Source: Pseudomonas cavernae (GTDB lineage: Bacteria > Pseudomonadota > Gammaproteobacteria > Pseudomonadales > Pseudomonadaceae). Taken from it: 64,000 bases of DNA. Below, one piece after another: positions 26,972-40,254 of the stretch. The position numbers were made by a program, and so were the translations under genes. How positions within the stretch are numbered: position 1 is the first letter of the stretch; each line of letters opens with the position of its first letter. The stretch is from assembly GCF_003595175.1 (NCBI RefSeq), contig NZ_CP032419.1:2232001-2296000 (forward strand), read 5' to 3'. The notes under the pieces are model-generated. The model ran no database searches and had not been told where the DNA came from. It was given only the letters and a program-made list of their open reading frames with translations.

Positions 26972-27721
26972 ATGAAAGTCCTAGTCGCGGTCAAGCGCGT
27001 GGTCGATTACAACGTCAAGGTCCGCGTCAAGGCGGACCACTCCGGCGTGGATCTGGCCAACGTCAAAATGTCGATGAACCCCTTCTGCGAAATCGCCGTG
27101 GAAGAAGCGGTGCGTCTGAAAGAGAAGGGTGTCGCCAGCGAAATCGTCGTGGTTTCCGTCGGCCCCAACGCCGCCCAGGAACAACTGCGCACCGCCCTGG
27201 CCCTCGGCGCCGACCGTGCCATCCTGGTCGAATCCAACGACGAGCTGAACTCCCTGGCCGTGGCCAAGCTGCTCAAAGCCGTCGTGGATAAGGAGCAGCC
27301 GCAGCTGGTGATCCTCGGCAAGCAGGCGATCGACAGCGACAACAACCAGACCGGGCAGATGCTCGCCGCGCTGAGCGGTTACGCCCAGGGCACCTTCGCC
27401 TCCAAGGTCGAAGTCGCCGGCGACAAGGTCAACGTCACCCGTGAGATCGACGGCGGCCTGCAAACCGTGAGCCTGGCCCTGCCGGCCATCGTCACCACCG
27501 ACCTGCGCCTGAACGAGCCGCGTTACGCCTCGCTGCCGAACATCATGAAGGCCAAGAAGAAGCCACTGGACGTGGTCACCCCGGACGCCCTGGGCGTGTC
27601 CACCGCCTCGACGGTCAAGACCCTCAAGGTCGAAGCCCCGGCTGCGCGCAGCGCCGGCGTCAAGGTCAAGTCGGTGGCCGAACTGGTCGACAAACTGAAG
27701 AACGAGGCGAAGGTAATCTAA
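26972..27721 (+). CDS. etfB: Electron transfer flavoprotein beta subunit
   Basis: 249 residues; ATG at 26972 ([20 protein letters not shown]) behind GGAGTAACCCC. The signature [28 protein letters not shown] and the AMP-binding stretch [11 protein letters not shown] are typical. With EtfA it accepts electrons from acyl-CoA dehydrogenases and passes them to ETF-ubiquinone oxidoreductase. It is directly followed by etfA with no spacer. Its location after four dehydrogenase genes may provide extra capacity or serve as the general housekeeping ETF. Confidence 0.97.
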   Translation: MKVLVAVKRVVDYNVKVRVKADHSGVDLANVKMSMNPFCEIAVEEAVRLKEKGVASEIVVVSVGPNAAQEQLRTALALGADRAILVESNDELNSLAVAKLLKAVVDKEQPQLVILGKQAIDSDNNQTGQMLAALSGYAQGTFASKVEVAGDKVNVTREIDGGLQTVSLALPAIVTTDLRLNEPRYASLPNIMKAKKKPLDVVTPDALGVSTASTVKTLKVEAPAARSAGVKVKSVAELVDKLKNEAKVI

Positions 27722-28666
27722 ATGGCTATCTTGGTTGTTGCAGAACACACGAATGCCGCCCTGGCGCCGGCCACGCTGAACACCGTGGCGGCCGCGCAGA
27801 AAATCGGCGGCGAGATCCACGTGCTGGTTGCCGGTCACAGCGTCGGCGCCGTCGCCGCAGCGGCGGCGAAAGTCGCCGGCGTCAGCAAGGTGCTGGTTGC
27901 CGACCAGGCCGCGTTCGCCCACCAGCTGCCGGAAAACGTTGCACCGCTGGTCGCGCTGCTTGTTCAAGAGCAGGGGGGCAAGGGCTACAGCCACGTGCTG
28001 GCGTGCGCCACCGCCAACGGCAAGAACATCCTGCCGCGCGTCGCTGCGCAGCTGGACGTCGACCAGATCTCCGAGATCACTGCGGTGCTCGGCGCCGACA
28101 CCTTCCAGCGCCCGATCTATGCCGGTAACGCCATCGCCACCGTGCAGTCCTCGGCGGCGGTGAAAGTGATCACCGTGCGCGGCACCGGCTTCGATGCCGT
28201 GGCCGCCGAAGGCGGTTCGGCCGCCATCGAAAGCGTCAGCGTCGGTGGCGATGCCGGCAAGTCGAGCTTCGTCGGCGAAGAACTGGCCAAGTCCGACCGT
28301 CCGGAACTGACCGCCGCCAAGATCGTCGTTTCCGGCGGCCGTGGCATGCAGAACGGTGACAACTTCAAGTACCTGTACGCCCTCGCCGACAAGCTCGGCG
28401 CGGCGGTGGGTGCCTCGCGCGCCGCGGTCGACGCCGGCTTCGTGCCGAACGACATGCAGGTCGGCCAGACTGGCAAGATCGTCGCGCCGCAGCTGTACAT
28501 CGCCGTCGGCATCTCCGGCGCGATCCAGCACCTGGCGGGCATGAAGGACTCCAAGGTGATCGTCGCGATCAACAAGGACGAAGAGGCGCCGATCTTCCAG
28601 GTCGCCGATTACGGCCTGGTAGGCGATCTGTTCGAAATCGTTCCGGAGCTGGAAAAGCTGATCTGA
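27722..28666 (+). CDS. etfA: Electron transfer flavoprotein alpha subunit
   Basis: 314 residues, starting at the base after the etfB stop. The C-terminal FAD domain holds [60 protein letters not shown] and [20 protein letters not shown], all classical for EtfA. It forms the FAD-binding heterodimer with EtfB. Confidence 0.97.
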   Translation: MAILVVAEHTNAALAPATLNTVAAAQKIGGEIHVLVAGHSVGAVAAAAAKVAGVSKVLVADQAAFAHQLPENVAPLVALLVQEQGGKGYSHVLACATANGKNILPRVAAQLDVDQISEITAVLGADTFQRPIYAGNAIATVQSSAAVKVITVRGTGFDAVAAEGGSAAIESVSVGGDAGKSSFVGEELAKSDRPELTAAKIVVSGGRGMQNGDNFKYLYALADKLGAAVGASRAAVDAGFVPNDMQVGQTGKIVAPQLYIAVGISGAIQHLAGMKDSKVIVAINKDEEAPIFQVADYGLVGDLFEIVPELEKLI

Positions 28667-28687
28667 TCCAGCGACAGGCGTAAGACA

Positions 28688-28714
28688 AGAAACCCGCTCA
28701 TCGAGCGGGTTTCT
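28688..28714 (+). terminator. Terminator after etfA
   Basis: Twelve-base perfect stem (AGAAACCCGCTC / GAGCGGGTTTCT) with a 3-nt loop, 21 bp after the etfA stop. It also reads as a terminator from the opposite strand. Confidence 0.85.
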
Positions 28715-28804
28715 TTATGCGCGAGCAATCTCCCATTCCCATCGCAGTTTGCAGATTTCCTGCTCCCGGCAGCCGGTATTCACCTGGCAGAACAGGTAGG
28801 CAGG
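28715..28804 (-). pseudogene. Fragment of a phage-type tyrosine recombinase
   Basis: A minus-strand frame encodes PAYLFCQVNTGCREQE followed by ICKLRWEWEIARA before a stop. The VNTGCREQE-LRW pattern, with the first catalytic Arg, is the core of the tyrosine recombinase catalytic domain. The remaining His/Arg/Tyr box is absent, so only about 30 codons survive between the etfA terminator and modA. It marks a former integrated element. No att repeat or tRNA was recognised beside it. Confidence 0.65.
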
Positions 28805-28881
28805 GCACTCGGTAGATCGGATCGACTGCTCATCCCAGGAATGCGAGCAGTCGATCTTTTGTCTTGGCGTGACCGTATCTT

Positions 28882-29726
<845 letters not shown>

Positions 29727-29738
29727 GAAACGCTCGCC

Positions 29739-30419
29739 ATGCCGCTGACCAGCGCCGATTTCAGTGCGATTTGGCTGACCATCCAACTGGCTACGCTGAC
29801 CACGCTGTTGTTGTTGCTGATTGCCACGCCCATCGCCTGGTGGCTGGCGCGTACTGCGTCGCCCTTGAGGGGGGCGGTGGGCGCGCTGGTCGCCTTGCCG
29901 CTGGTGCTGCCACCGACGGTGATCGGTTTCTACCTGCTGGTCAGCATGGGGCCACACGGGCCCATCGGCCAGCTGACGCAAAGCCTGGGGCTGGGCACCT
30001 TGCCGTTCACCTTCGCCGGCCTGGTGGTGGGCTCGATGTTCTATTCGTTGCCCTTCGTGGTGCAGCCGTTGCAGCACGCGTTCGCCGCCATCGGCGCGCG
30101 GCCGCTGGAAGTTGCGGCGACCCTGCGGGCCGGGCCCTGGGACACATTCTTCAGCGTGGTGCTGCCATTGGCCAAGCCGGGGGTGATCACCGCAAGCGTC
30201 CTGGGCTTCGCCCATACCGTCGGCGAGTTCGGCGTGGTGCTGATGATCGGCGGCAACATCCCGGAGAAGACCCGCGTGGTCTCGGTGCAGATCTACGATC
30301 ATGTCGAAGCCATGGAGTATGCCCAGGCACACTGGCTGGCGGCCGGCATGCTGGTGTTCTCTTTCCTGATTCTGCTGGTGTTGTACTCCAGCAAGCGCTT
30401 CCGACCGGGTTGGAGTTGA
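29739..30419 (+). CDS. modB: Molybdate ABC transporter permease
   Basis: 226 residues with about five membrane segments. It has the characteristic LPLVLPPTVIGFYLL and the EAA-type cytoplasmic loop followed by FAHTVGEFGVVLMIGGNIPE, the ModB signature. Inner-membrane channel subunit. modC begins 3 bp after its stop. Confidence 0.95.
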   Translation: MPLTSADFSAIWLTIQLATLTTLLLLLIATPIAWWLARTASPLRGAVGALVALPLVLPPTVIGFYLLVSMGPHGPIGQLTQSLGLGTLPFTFAGLVVGSMFYSLPFVVQPLQHAFAAIGARPLEVAATLRAGPWDTFFSVVLPLAKPGVITASVLGFAHTVGEFGVVLMIGGNIPEKTRVVSVQIYDHVEAMEYAQAHWLAAGMLVFSFLILLVLYSSKRFRPGWS

Positions 30420-30422
30420 GCG

Positions 30423-31553
30423 ATGCCGTTTTGGTCTAAGCGCAGTAGCGGCGGAGACGGGGTGGCGGACGAACGGATCCGGGCACGGTTTCGTTTCGAC
30501 CATCCGGGCTTCGCCTTGGATGTCGATCTCGATCTGCCGGGGCGTGGCATTACCGCCTTGTTCGGGCCCTCCGGCTCGGGCAAGACCAGTTGCCTGCGCT
30601 GCATCGCCGGGCTGGAGCGGGCCGGGCAGGGCTATCTGTGGGTCGATGGCGAGGTCTGGCAGGACAGCAGCCAGCGCCTGTTCACCCCGACCCATCGGCG
30701 TGCGCTGGGCTATGTGTTCCAGGAGGCGAGCCTGTTTGCGCACCTGTCGGTGCGGCGCAATCTGGAGTTCGGTTACCAGCGCATCGCCGCCGGGCAGCGG
30801 CACGTGCAGTTGGAGCAGGCGGTCGAGTTGCTGGGCATCGGCCATCTGCTCGAGCGCATGCCCGAGCGGTTGTCCGGTGGCGAACGCCAGCGCGTGGGCA
30901 TGGCGCGGGCGCTGATCACCAGCCCGCGGCTGTTGCTGATGGACGAACCGCTGGCGGCGCTCGATCACAAGCGCAAGGGCGAAATCCTGCCCTACCTCGA
31001 GCGCCTGCACGATGAGCTGGACATTCCGATCCTCTATGTCAGCCACTCGCCTGACGAGGTGGCGCGCCTGGCCGACCATCTGGTGCTGCTCGATGAGGGG
31101 CGGGTGCTGGCCAGCGGGCCGATTGGCGCGACCCTGGCGCGTCTGGATCTGCCCACTGCGCTGGGCGACGATGCCGGGGTGGTGATCGAGGGTAGGGTCA
31201 GCGGCTACGACGCAGAGTACCAATTGCTCAGCCTGGGGTTGCCGAACAGTTCCCTCTGCGTGCGGGTCGCCCATGCGCCGCTGGCTGTAGGGCGGCGGTT
31301 GCGCTGCAAGATTCAGGCGCGCGACGTCAGCCTGAGCCTGCAGCGGCAGGAACACAGCAGCATCCTCAACCTACTGCCGGCCACCGTCACGGCGCAAATG
31401 CCGGCCGACAACAGCGCCCATGTGCTGGTGCGTCTGGAGGTCGAGGGCACGCCGCTATTGGCGCGGATCACCCGCTACTCGGGCGATCAGCTGGGCTTGC
31501 ACCCTGGCCAGCGGCTGTGGGCGCAGATCAAGTCGGTGGCGCTGTTGGCTTGA
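30423..31553 (+). CDS. modC: Molybdate ABC transporter ATPase
   Basis: 376 residues. Walker [15 protein letters not shown], signature [15 protein letters not shown], Walker [13 protein letters not shown], then a C-terminal TOBE/Mop domain (about residues 300-370) that binds molybdate in ModC proteins. The N-terminus is slightly extended ([13 protein letters not shown]), so a start further in is possible. Last gene of modABC. Confidence 0.94.
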   Translation: MPFWSKRSSGGDGVADERIRARFRFDHPGFALDVDLDLPGRGITALFGPSGSGKTSCLRCIAGLERAGQGYLWVDGEVWQDSSQRLFTPTHRRALGYVFQEASLFAHLSVRRNLEFGYQRIAAGQRHVQLEQAVELLGIGHLLERMPERLSGGERQRVGMARALITSPRLLLMDEPLAALDHKRKGEILPYLERLHDELDIPILYVSHSPDEVARLADHLVLLDEGRVLASGPIGATLARLDLPTALGDDAGVVIEGRVSGYDAEYQLLSLGLPNSSLCVRVAHAPLAVGRRLRCKIQARDVSLSLQRQEHSSILNLLPATVTAQMPADNSAHVLVRLEVEGTPLLARITRYSGDQLGLHPGQRLWAQIKSVALLA

Positions 31554-31578
31554 ACGGGTTTTGCATCAGCCACAACAA

Positions 31579-31609
31579 TGAAAAGCCCGCCAACTTGGCG
31601 GGCTTTTCA
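31579..31609. terminator. Bidirectional terminator between modC and ttgC
   Basis: A 15-bp perfect stem (TGAAAAGCCCGCCAA and its complement) around one base, ending in T runs on both strands. It serves the convergent modABC and ttgABC transcripts. Confidence 0.9.
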
Positions 31610-31633
31610 GTTCAGCAGGATCAAGCGCTGGGC

Positions 31634-33079
31634 TCAGGATTGCGGCGCAGCCGCCGGCGCTTGCCCGACCCGCTGTTCGACCCAGCCGCCACCCAGGGCC
31701 TTGTACAGGTTGACCTCGCGGGTCAGCTGCGCCAGGCGGTCGATGATCAGGGCCTGCTGGGCGTTGTACAGCAGGCGCTGGGCGTCGAGGAAGGTCAGGT
31801 TGCTGTCGATGCCAGTGCGGTAGCGTTTTTCCGCCAGGCGATAGTAGTCCGTGCTGGCGCCGACCAGATCGCGCTGGGCTTGCAGCTGCTCGCGGTAGGT
31901 GGCGCGGGCGGTGAGGCCGTCGGCGACTTCCTGGAAGGCGGTCTGGATGGCCTTTTCGTATTGCGCCACCTGGATGTTCTTCTGCACCTCGGCGAAGTCG
32001 AGGTTGGCCTGCAGGGCGCCGGCAGTGAAGATTGGCACGCTGATCTGCGGGCTGAACAGCCAGGTGCCGGAGCCGCCGTCGAACATCCCGGCCAGGTCGG
32101 GGCTGAGGGTGCCGGCGTTGGCGGTCAGGCTGATGCTCGGGAAAAATGCCGCACGCGCCGCGCCGATATTGGCGTTGGCCGCTTTCAGCTGGTGCTCGGC
32201 GGCGAGGATATCCGGACGACGTTGCAGCAGCTCGGATGGCAATCCCGCCGGCAGTTCGTTGAACAGGTCGGCGTTGAGGTCGAGCGGTTGCTGCAGGTCG
32301 TTCGGCAGCGCATGGCCGAGCAACAAGGTCAGGCCATTGCGGTCTTCGGCGACCAGGCGTTGGTACTGGTTCAGGCGCACCCGCGCGCTTTCCACCTCGG
32401 TGCGTGCCTGGCTGAGCATCAGCGCCGAGGCGATGCCAACCTCGTAGCTGCGTCGGGTCAGGGAGTAGCTGTCCTCGTAGGCCTTGAGGGTTTCCTGGGT
32501 CAGCTGCAGCAGGTCCTGGTCGGCCTGCCAGGTCAGGTAGGCGCTGGCGACGTTGGCGATCAGGCTGATCTGCGTGCCGCGGCGCGCCTCCTCGCTGGCG
32601 AAGTACTGCTCCAGCGCGGCATCGCGCAGACTGCGCAGGCGACCGAAGAGGTCCAATTCCCAGGCGACGCCGATGGTCGCCGAATACTGGCTGGTGATCG
32701 CCGCGTCGGGGCTTTGCGTGACCCCGGCGGGGATGCGCTGGCGGCTGGCGTTGGCATCCGCCGATATGCTCGGATACAGGTCGGCGCGCTGGATCCGGTA
32801 TTGGGCCTGGAAGGCCTGGATGTTCAGCGCGGCCGTGCGCAGGTCGCGGTTGTTGTCCAGGGCGATCGCGATCAGCTGCTGCAGCGCCGGATCGTGGAAG
32901 AACTCGCGCCAACCCTGCACGGCTTCGGACTCGCCGCGCATTTCGGCGGCCGGCGGGTAGGCCTCACCCTGCGGCCAGTCGCTGGCGATCGGCGCTTGCG
33001 GGCGCTGATAGTCGGGAATCAGCGAGCAGCCGCTGAGAACGATGGAGGCGACGGCCAGGGACAGCAGGGACTTTCTCAT
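31634..33079 (-). CDS. ttgC: RND efflux outer-membrane lipoprotein, OprM/TtgC type
   Basis: 481 residues with a lipoprotein signal ([20 protein letters not shown], lipobox LSGC). Two repeated outer-membrane efflux protein domains follow, with [20 protein letters not shown] in the first and [19 protein letters not shown] in the second. It forms the trimeric exit duct for the TtgAB pump. Its start overlaps the end of ttgB. The symbol follows the Pseudomonas putida system; OprM of MexAB is the equivalent in P. aeruginosa. Confidence 0.93.
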   Translation of the reverse strand: MRKSLLSLAVASIVLSGCSLIPDYQRPQAPIASDWPQGEAYPPAAEMRGESEAVQGWREFFHDPALQQLIAIALDNNRDLRTAALNIQAFQAQYRIQRADLYPSISADANASRQRIPAGVTQSPDAAITSQYSATIGVAWELDLFGRLRSLRDAALEQYFASEEARRGTQISLIANVASAYLTWQADQDLLQLTQETLKAYEDSYSLTRRSYEVGIASALMLSQARTEVESARVRLNQYQRLVAEDRNGLTLLLGHALPNDLQQPLDLNADLFNELPAGLPSELLQRRPDILAAEHQLKAANANIGAARAAFFPSISLTANAGTLSPDLAGMFDGGSGTWLFSPQISVPIFTAGALQANLDFAEVQKNIQVAQYEKAIQTAFQEVADGLTARATYREQLQAQRDLVGASTDYYRLAEKRYRTGIDSNLTFLDAQRLLYNAQQALIIDRLAQLTREVNLYKALGGGWVEQRVGQAPAAAPQS

Positions 33080-36000
33080 TTGGCCACCTCCTGCCAGGTC
33101 TCGGCAGGCTTGGGTTTGCGTTGGAACAGCGACGTCACCATGACGAAGAACAGCGGCACGCCGAAGATCGCCAGCACCGTGGCGGTGAGCATGCCGCCGA
33201 TCACCCCGGTGCCGATGGCATGCTGGCTGCCCGAACCGGCGCCGGTGGAGATGGCCAGCGGTAGTACGCCGAGGACGAACGCCAGCGAGGTCATGATGAT
33301 AGGCCGCAAGCGCATGCGGCAGGCCTCGATGGCGGCATCGGTGATGCTCTTGCCTTGGGCGTGCAGGTCCTTGGCGAACTCGACGATCAAAATGGCGTTC
33401 TTCGCCGACAGGCCGATGGTGGTCAGCAGGCCGACCTGGAAGAACACGTCGTTGGAGAGGTCGCGCATGTAGGTGGCGAGCAGCGCGCCGATCACCCCCA
33501 GCGGCACCACCAGCATCACCGAGAAGGGGATCGACCAGCTCTCATAGAGCGCCGCCAGGCAGAGGAACACCACCAGCAGCGACAGCGCATAGAGCGCCAG
33601 CGCCTGACTGCCGGCGAGGCGTTCCTCGTAGGACAGACCGGTCCAGGAATAGCCGATCCCGACGGGCAGCTGCTTGGCGATCTCTTCCACCGCGGCCATG
33701 GCTTCGCCGGAGCTGTAGCCCGGAGCCGCTTGGCCCAGCACTTCCATGGCCGATACGCCGTTATAGCGCGACAGCTTCGGCGAGCCGTAGCTCCACTGGC
33801 CGCCGGCGAAGGCGGAGAACGGCACCATCTCGTTCTGGTCGTTACGCACGAACCACTTCTTCAAGTCCTCGGGGCTCATGCGTGCCTGGGCTTCGCCTTG
33901 CAGGTAGACCTTCTTCACCCGCCCGTGGTCGATGAAGTCGTTGACGTAGCTGGCGCCCCAGGCAATCGACAGGGTGTCGTTGATGTCTGCCAGTGACAGG
34001 CCAAGCGCGCGCGCACGCTCATCGTCGATGATCAGCTGGTATTGCGGTTCGTCGTTCAGCCCATTAGGCCGAACGCGAGTGAGTACGGGACTCTTGCCGG
34101 CGAGTTCGAGGAACTGGTTACGTGCTGCGACCAGCGCCTCATGACCGACGCCGGCACGATCCTGCAAGTACAGGTCGAAGCCGCTGGCGTTACCCAGTTC
34201 CATTACCGCGGGCGGGGCGAAGGCGGACACCTTGGCGTCGATGAACTTGCTGAAGTGCTCCTGGGCACGTTCGGCCAGGCTGAACACGCTGTGTTCTTCG
34301 CCTGGGCGTTCGTCCCAGGGCTTGAGCATGATGAATCCCATGCCCGAGCTCTGGCCGCGACCGGCGAAGTTGAAGCCGGTTACGGTGAACACCGAGCTGA
34401 CCGTGTCCTTTTCCTCGGTTAGCAGGTATTCGCGCATCTGGTCGACCACCGCCTGGGTACGCTCGGCGCTGGAACCGCTTGGGGTCTGCACCTGAGCGAA
34501 CAGCACGCCCTGGTCTTCATCGGGGAGGAAGGCGGTTGGGATGCGGGTGAACAGCCAGACCATGCCGACCAGGATCACCAGATAGGCGAGCAGGTACGGC
34601 GCTTTATGTTTGAGCATGCCGGTGACGCCGCGCTCATAGCTTTGCACGCTGCGATCGAAGTTGCGGTTAAACCAGCCAAAGAAACCCTGCTTCGGTGCGT
34701 GGTGTTCGCCCTTTTTGATCGGTTTTAGCAGGGTGGCGCACAGTGCGGGGGTGAAGATCAGCGCTACCAGCACCGACAGCGCCATGGCTGACACGATGGT
34801 GATCGAGAACTGCCGGTAGATCACCCCCGTGGAGCCGCTGAAGAAGGCCATTGGCAACAGTACGGCGGAGAGTACCAGGGCGATACCGACCAAGGCGCCC
34901 TGAATCTGACCCATCGATTTGCGCGTCGCCTCCAGCGGTGAAAGCCCTTCCTCGGCCATCACCCGCTCGACGTTCTCGACCACCACGATGGCGTCGTCCA
35001 CCAGCAAGCCGATGGCCAGCACCATGCCGAACATCGTCAGGGTGTTGATGCTGAAGCCGAACGCCGCCAGCACGCCGAAGGTGCCGAGCAGTACCACCGG
35101 CACCGCCAGGGTTGGGATCAGCGTGGCGCGGAAGTTCTGCAGGAACAGGTACATCACCAGGAACACCAGGACAATCGCCTCGGCGAGGGTCTTCACCACC
35201 TCGTCGATCGAGGCCGAGACCACCGGTGTAGTGTCGTAGGGGTAGACCACCTTCATGCCCGCCGGGAAGAACGGTTCCAGCTGCGACAGGGTGGCGCGGA
35301 TGGCTTTTGCGGTATCCAGCGCGTTGGCGCCGGTGGCCAGTTTGATGGCGATGCCGGAGGCGGCGTTACCGTTGAATTGCGCGCCGATGTTGTAGTTTTC
35401 GCCACCCAACTCGACCTTGGCGACATCACGCAGGCGGACTTGCGAGCCGTCCCGGTTGACCTTGATCAGGATGTCGGAGAACTGCTCGGCACTCTGCAGA
35501 CGGGTCTTGCCGATGATGGTGGCATTCAGCTGCTGACCTGGCAGTGCCGGCAAGCCACCGAGTTGGCCGGAGGAAACCTGGACGTTCTGCGCCTGAATGG
35601 CAGTTTTCACGTCGATCGGGGTCAGCTTGAAGTTGTTCAGCTTGGCTGGGTCCAGCCAGATACGCATGGCGTACTGCGCGCCAAACACCTGGAAGTCGCC
35701 GACGCCCGGAGTCCGCGAAAGCGGGTCTTGAATGTTGGCGACGATGTAGTTGGACAGGTCGTTCTTGTCCATGCTGCCGTCTTCGGACACCAGGCCTATG
35801 ACCATCAGGAAGTTCTTCACTGCCTTGGTCACGCGAATGCCTTGCTGCTGGACTTCCTGCGGCAGCAGCGGGGTCGCCAGTTGCAATTTATTTTGCACCT
35901 GCACCTGGGCGATGTCCGGATTGGTGCCCTGATCGAAGGTGGCGGTAATGGTCATGCTGCCATCGGCGTTACTTTCCGAGGAGATGTAGCGCAGCTTGTC

Positions 36001-36216
36001 GATACCATTGAGCTGCTGCTCGATGACCTGCACCACAGTGTCCTGCACCGTCTGCGCCGAGGCGCCGGGGTAGCTGACCTGGATGCCGATGGCGGGCGCG
36101 GCGATGCTCGGGTACTGGTTGATCGGCAGCTTGAGGATCGACAGGGTACCGACCAGCATGATCACCAAGGCGATCACCCAGGCGAAAATCGGGCGGTCGA
36201 TGAAGAACTTCGACAT
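33076..36216 (-). CDS. ttgB: RND multidrug efflux transporter, MexB/TtgB type
   Basis: 1046 residues, full length for the HAE1 family ([20 protein letters not shown]). [18 protein letters not shown] in TM4 contains the proton-relay Asp pair, and [17 protein letters not shown] and [12 protein letters not shown] are typical periplasmic segments. It exports solvents, antibiotics and other amphiphiles driven by protons. Middle gene of the operon, 12 bp after ttgA and overlapping ttgC by 4 bp. Confidence 0.96.
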   Translation of the reverse strand: MSKFFIDRPIFAWVIALVIMLVGTLSILKLPINQYPSIAAPAIGIQVSYPGASAQTVQDTVVQVIEQQLNGIDKLRYISSESNADGSMTITATFDQGTNPDIAQVQVQNKLQLATPLLPQEVQQQGIRVTKAVKNFLMVIGLVSEDGSMDKNDLSNYIVANIQDPLSRTPGVGDFQVFGAQYAMRIWLDPAKLNNFKLTPIDVKTAIQAQNVQVSSGQLGGLPALPGQQLNATIIGKTRLQSAEQFSDILIKVNRDGSQVRLRDVAKVELGGENYNIGAQFNGNAASGIAIKLATGANALDTAKAIRATLSQLEPFFPAGMKVVYPYDTTPVVSASIDEVVKTLAEAIVLVFLVMYLFLQNFRATLIPTLAVPVVLLGTFGVLAAFGFSINTLTMFGMVLAIGLLVDDAIVVVENVERVMAEEGLSPLEATRKSMGQIQGALVGIALVLSAVLLPMAFFSGSTGVIYRQFSITIVSAMALSVLVALIFTPALCATLLKPIKKGEHHAPKQGFFGWFNRNFDRSVQSYERGVTGMLKHKAPYLLAYLVILVGMVWLFTRIPTAFLPDEDQGVLFAQVQTPSGSSAERTQAVVDQMREYLLTEEKDTVSSVFTVTGFNFAGRGQSSGMGFIMLKPWDERPGEEHSVFSLAERAQEHFSKFIDAKVSAFAPPAVMELGNASGFDLYLQDRAGVGHEALVAARNQFLELAGKSPVLTRVRPNGLNDEPQYQLIIDDERARALGLSLADINDTLSIAWGASYVNDFIDHGRVKKVYLQGEAQARMSPEDLKKWFVRNDQNEMVPFSAFAGGQWSYGSPKLSRYNGVSAMEVLGQAAPGYSSGEAMAAVEEIAKQLPVGIGYSWTGLSYEERLAGSQALALYALSLLVVFLCLAALYESWSIPFSVMLVVPLGVIGALLATYMRDLSNDVFFQVGLLTTIGLSAKNAILIVEFAKDLHAQGKSITDAAIEACRMRLRPIIMTSLAFVLGVLPLAISTGAGSGSQHAIGTGVIGGMLTATVLAIFGVPLFFVMVTSLFQRKPKPAETWQEVAK

Positions 36217-36228
36217 TGGAGTTTTCCC

Positions 36229-37374
36229 TTAGCGATCTTGAGCGGCGTTGGTGGCATTGGCCTGGACTGCGACCGAGACGTTGCTGGCGGCGACCACCTT
36301 GACCTCGCTGCCGGGATGCACGAACTGCAAGCCCTCGGTGATCAGCCGGTCTCCAGCCTGCAGGCCGCTCGTGACCAGCCATTGGTCGCCGACCGTGCGC
36401 TCGGCTTGTAACTGGCGCAGTTCGACGACGTTCTGATCGTTGACCACCAGCGCCGTGGGTTGGCCCTTGAGGTCACGCGTCACGCCTTGCTGCGGGGCGA
36501 GGATGGCCTGCTTGTTCAGCCCCTCGAGCAACTGGGCGTGGACGAACATGCCTGGCAGCAGCTCATGCCCAGGGTTGGGGAACACCGCGCGGAGGATCAC
36601 CGAGCCGGTGCCGCTGTCGACCGACACTTCGGCGAACTCCAGGGTGCCTTCATGCGCATAGCTGCTGCCGTCCTCCAGCTTCAGCTTGACCTTGGCGCCG
36701 TGGCTGCCGGCCTTCTGCAGCTGACCGCTGGCCAGCTCCTTGCGCAGACGCAGGATGTCCTTGGTCGACTGGGTGACATCGACATAGATCGGGTCGAGCT
36801 GCTGGATCACCGCCATGGCGTCGGCCTGGCCATTGTTGACCAGCGCTCCCTCGCTCACCGCGGAGCGGCCGATGCGTCCGGAGATCGGCGCCAGCACCTT
36901 GGTGTAGCGCAGGTTGATCTGCGCGCTGTCCAGCGCCGCCTGATCGCGCAGGCGGGCGGCTTCGGCTTCGTCATATTCCTGCTTGCTCACCGCCCGGTCG
37001 GCGACCAGCACCTTGTAGCGCCCGGCCAGCGACTGGGCCGACATGAAGGCGGCCTGGGCGCTCTTGAAGGTGGCCTGATAAGTGGCCGGGTCGATTTGAT
37101 AGAGCTGCTGACCGGCCTTGACCTCGCTGCCCTCGGTGAACAGGCGCTTGAGGATGATGCCATTCACCTGCGGGCGCACTTCGGCGATGCGAAAGGCGCT
37201 GGTGCGGCCGGGCAGTTCGCTGGTCTGCGCGAACGCCTGCGGCTGCAGGGTTACCACGCCCACTTGCGGATTGGCCTGCTGCGGTTGCTCGACCTGTTTC
37301 TCGCAGCCACTGAGCAGCACAGTGGCCAGGGCGATGGCGGTTAGCAAGGCGGTAGGGGCTGACTTGAAGGACAT
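36229..37374 (-). CDS. ttgA: RND efflux periplasmic adaptor, MexA/TtgA type
   Basis: 381 residues with a lipobox (LATVLLSGCEK). Membrane-fusion-protein signatures are ELPGRTSAFRIAEVRPQVNG, LYQIDPATYQATFKSAQAA and APISGRIGRSAVSEGALVNN; PNPGHELLPGMFVHAQL and LAPQQGVTRDLKG follow. Sequence is nearer to P. putida TtgA than to MexA. First gene of the operon, about 85 bp downstream of a TtgR-type operator. Confidence 0.95.
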   Translation of the reverse strand: MSFKSAPTALLTAIALATVLLSGCEKQVEQPQQANPQVGVVTLQPQAFAQTSELPGRTSAFRIAEVRPQVNGIILKRLFTEGSEVKAGQQLYQIDPATYQATFKSAQAAFMSAQSLAGRYKVLVADRAVSKQEYDEAEAARLRDQAALDSAQINLRYTKVLAPISGRIGRSAVSEGALVNNGQADAMAVIQQLDPIYVDVTQSTKDILRLRKELASGQLQKAGSHGAKVKLKLEDGSSYAHEGTLEFAEVSVDSGTGSVILRAVFPNPGHELLPGMFVHAQLLEGLNKQAILAPQQGVTRDLKGQPTALVVNDQNVVELRQLQAERTVGDQWLVTSGLQAGDRLITEGLQFVHPGSEVKVVAASNVSVAVQANATNAAQDR

Positions 37375-37442
37375 GAAGTTGTCTCGGATTTGCTGCGCGC
37401 GGGGTGCGCGGAAACGAAAGTGTTGTGGCGGAAACTAAAGAA

Positions 37443-37489
37443 GTTAGCAGGCTAACAAATATACTTACATTCAAGGCTGTTTGTAAATA
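37443..37489 (-). promoter_or_regulatory. TtgR-type operator and promoter of ttgABC
   Basis: On the minus strand 37460-37489 reads TATTTACAAACAGCC then TTGAATGTAAGTATA. This closely follows the TtgR operator known from P. putida, a partial palindrome overlapping the ttgA promoter. Immediately downstream lies a second palindrome, GTTAGC-AG-GCTAAC (37443-37456). The remainder of the gap to 37744 shows no gene, and ttgR is absent. Confidence 0.8.
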
Positions 37490-37744
37490 TTTCCCAGCCG
37501 CAAGCGGGCGCCTGGTGGGCATGTTACGCCATATGCAAAACCGGCATGGTGGCTGGGTTGCGGTGCGGCGGTCGGAGGGCGGGGCGGAGGCCGCGGGCAG
37601 GCCTGCTGGAGGCCGGGTTGAAAAGGCCGCGCGCGAGCCAGTCTGCGGGTTAGCGGGCTGTTGAATGGGCCGCTGATTTCCCCCGTGGCGAGCAGGCGCA
37701 AGGCTGGTCGCGGGGAAAATCAGCGATGCTGGGCGGGCCGTGGT

Positions 37745-40250
<2,506 letters not shown>

Positions 40251-40254
<4 letters not shown>

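Noticed and set aside
31517..33472. 651-codon plus-strand frame opposite ttgC and ttgB
   Set aside because: Antisense to well-supported efflux genes and runs through the bidirectional terminator.
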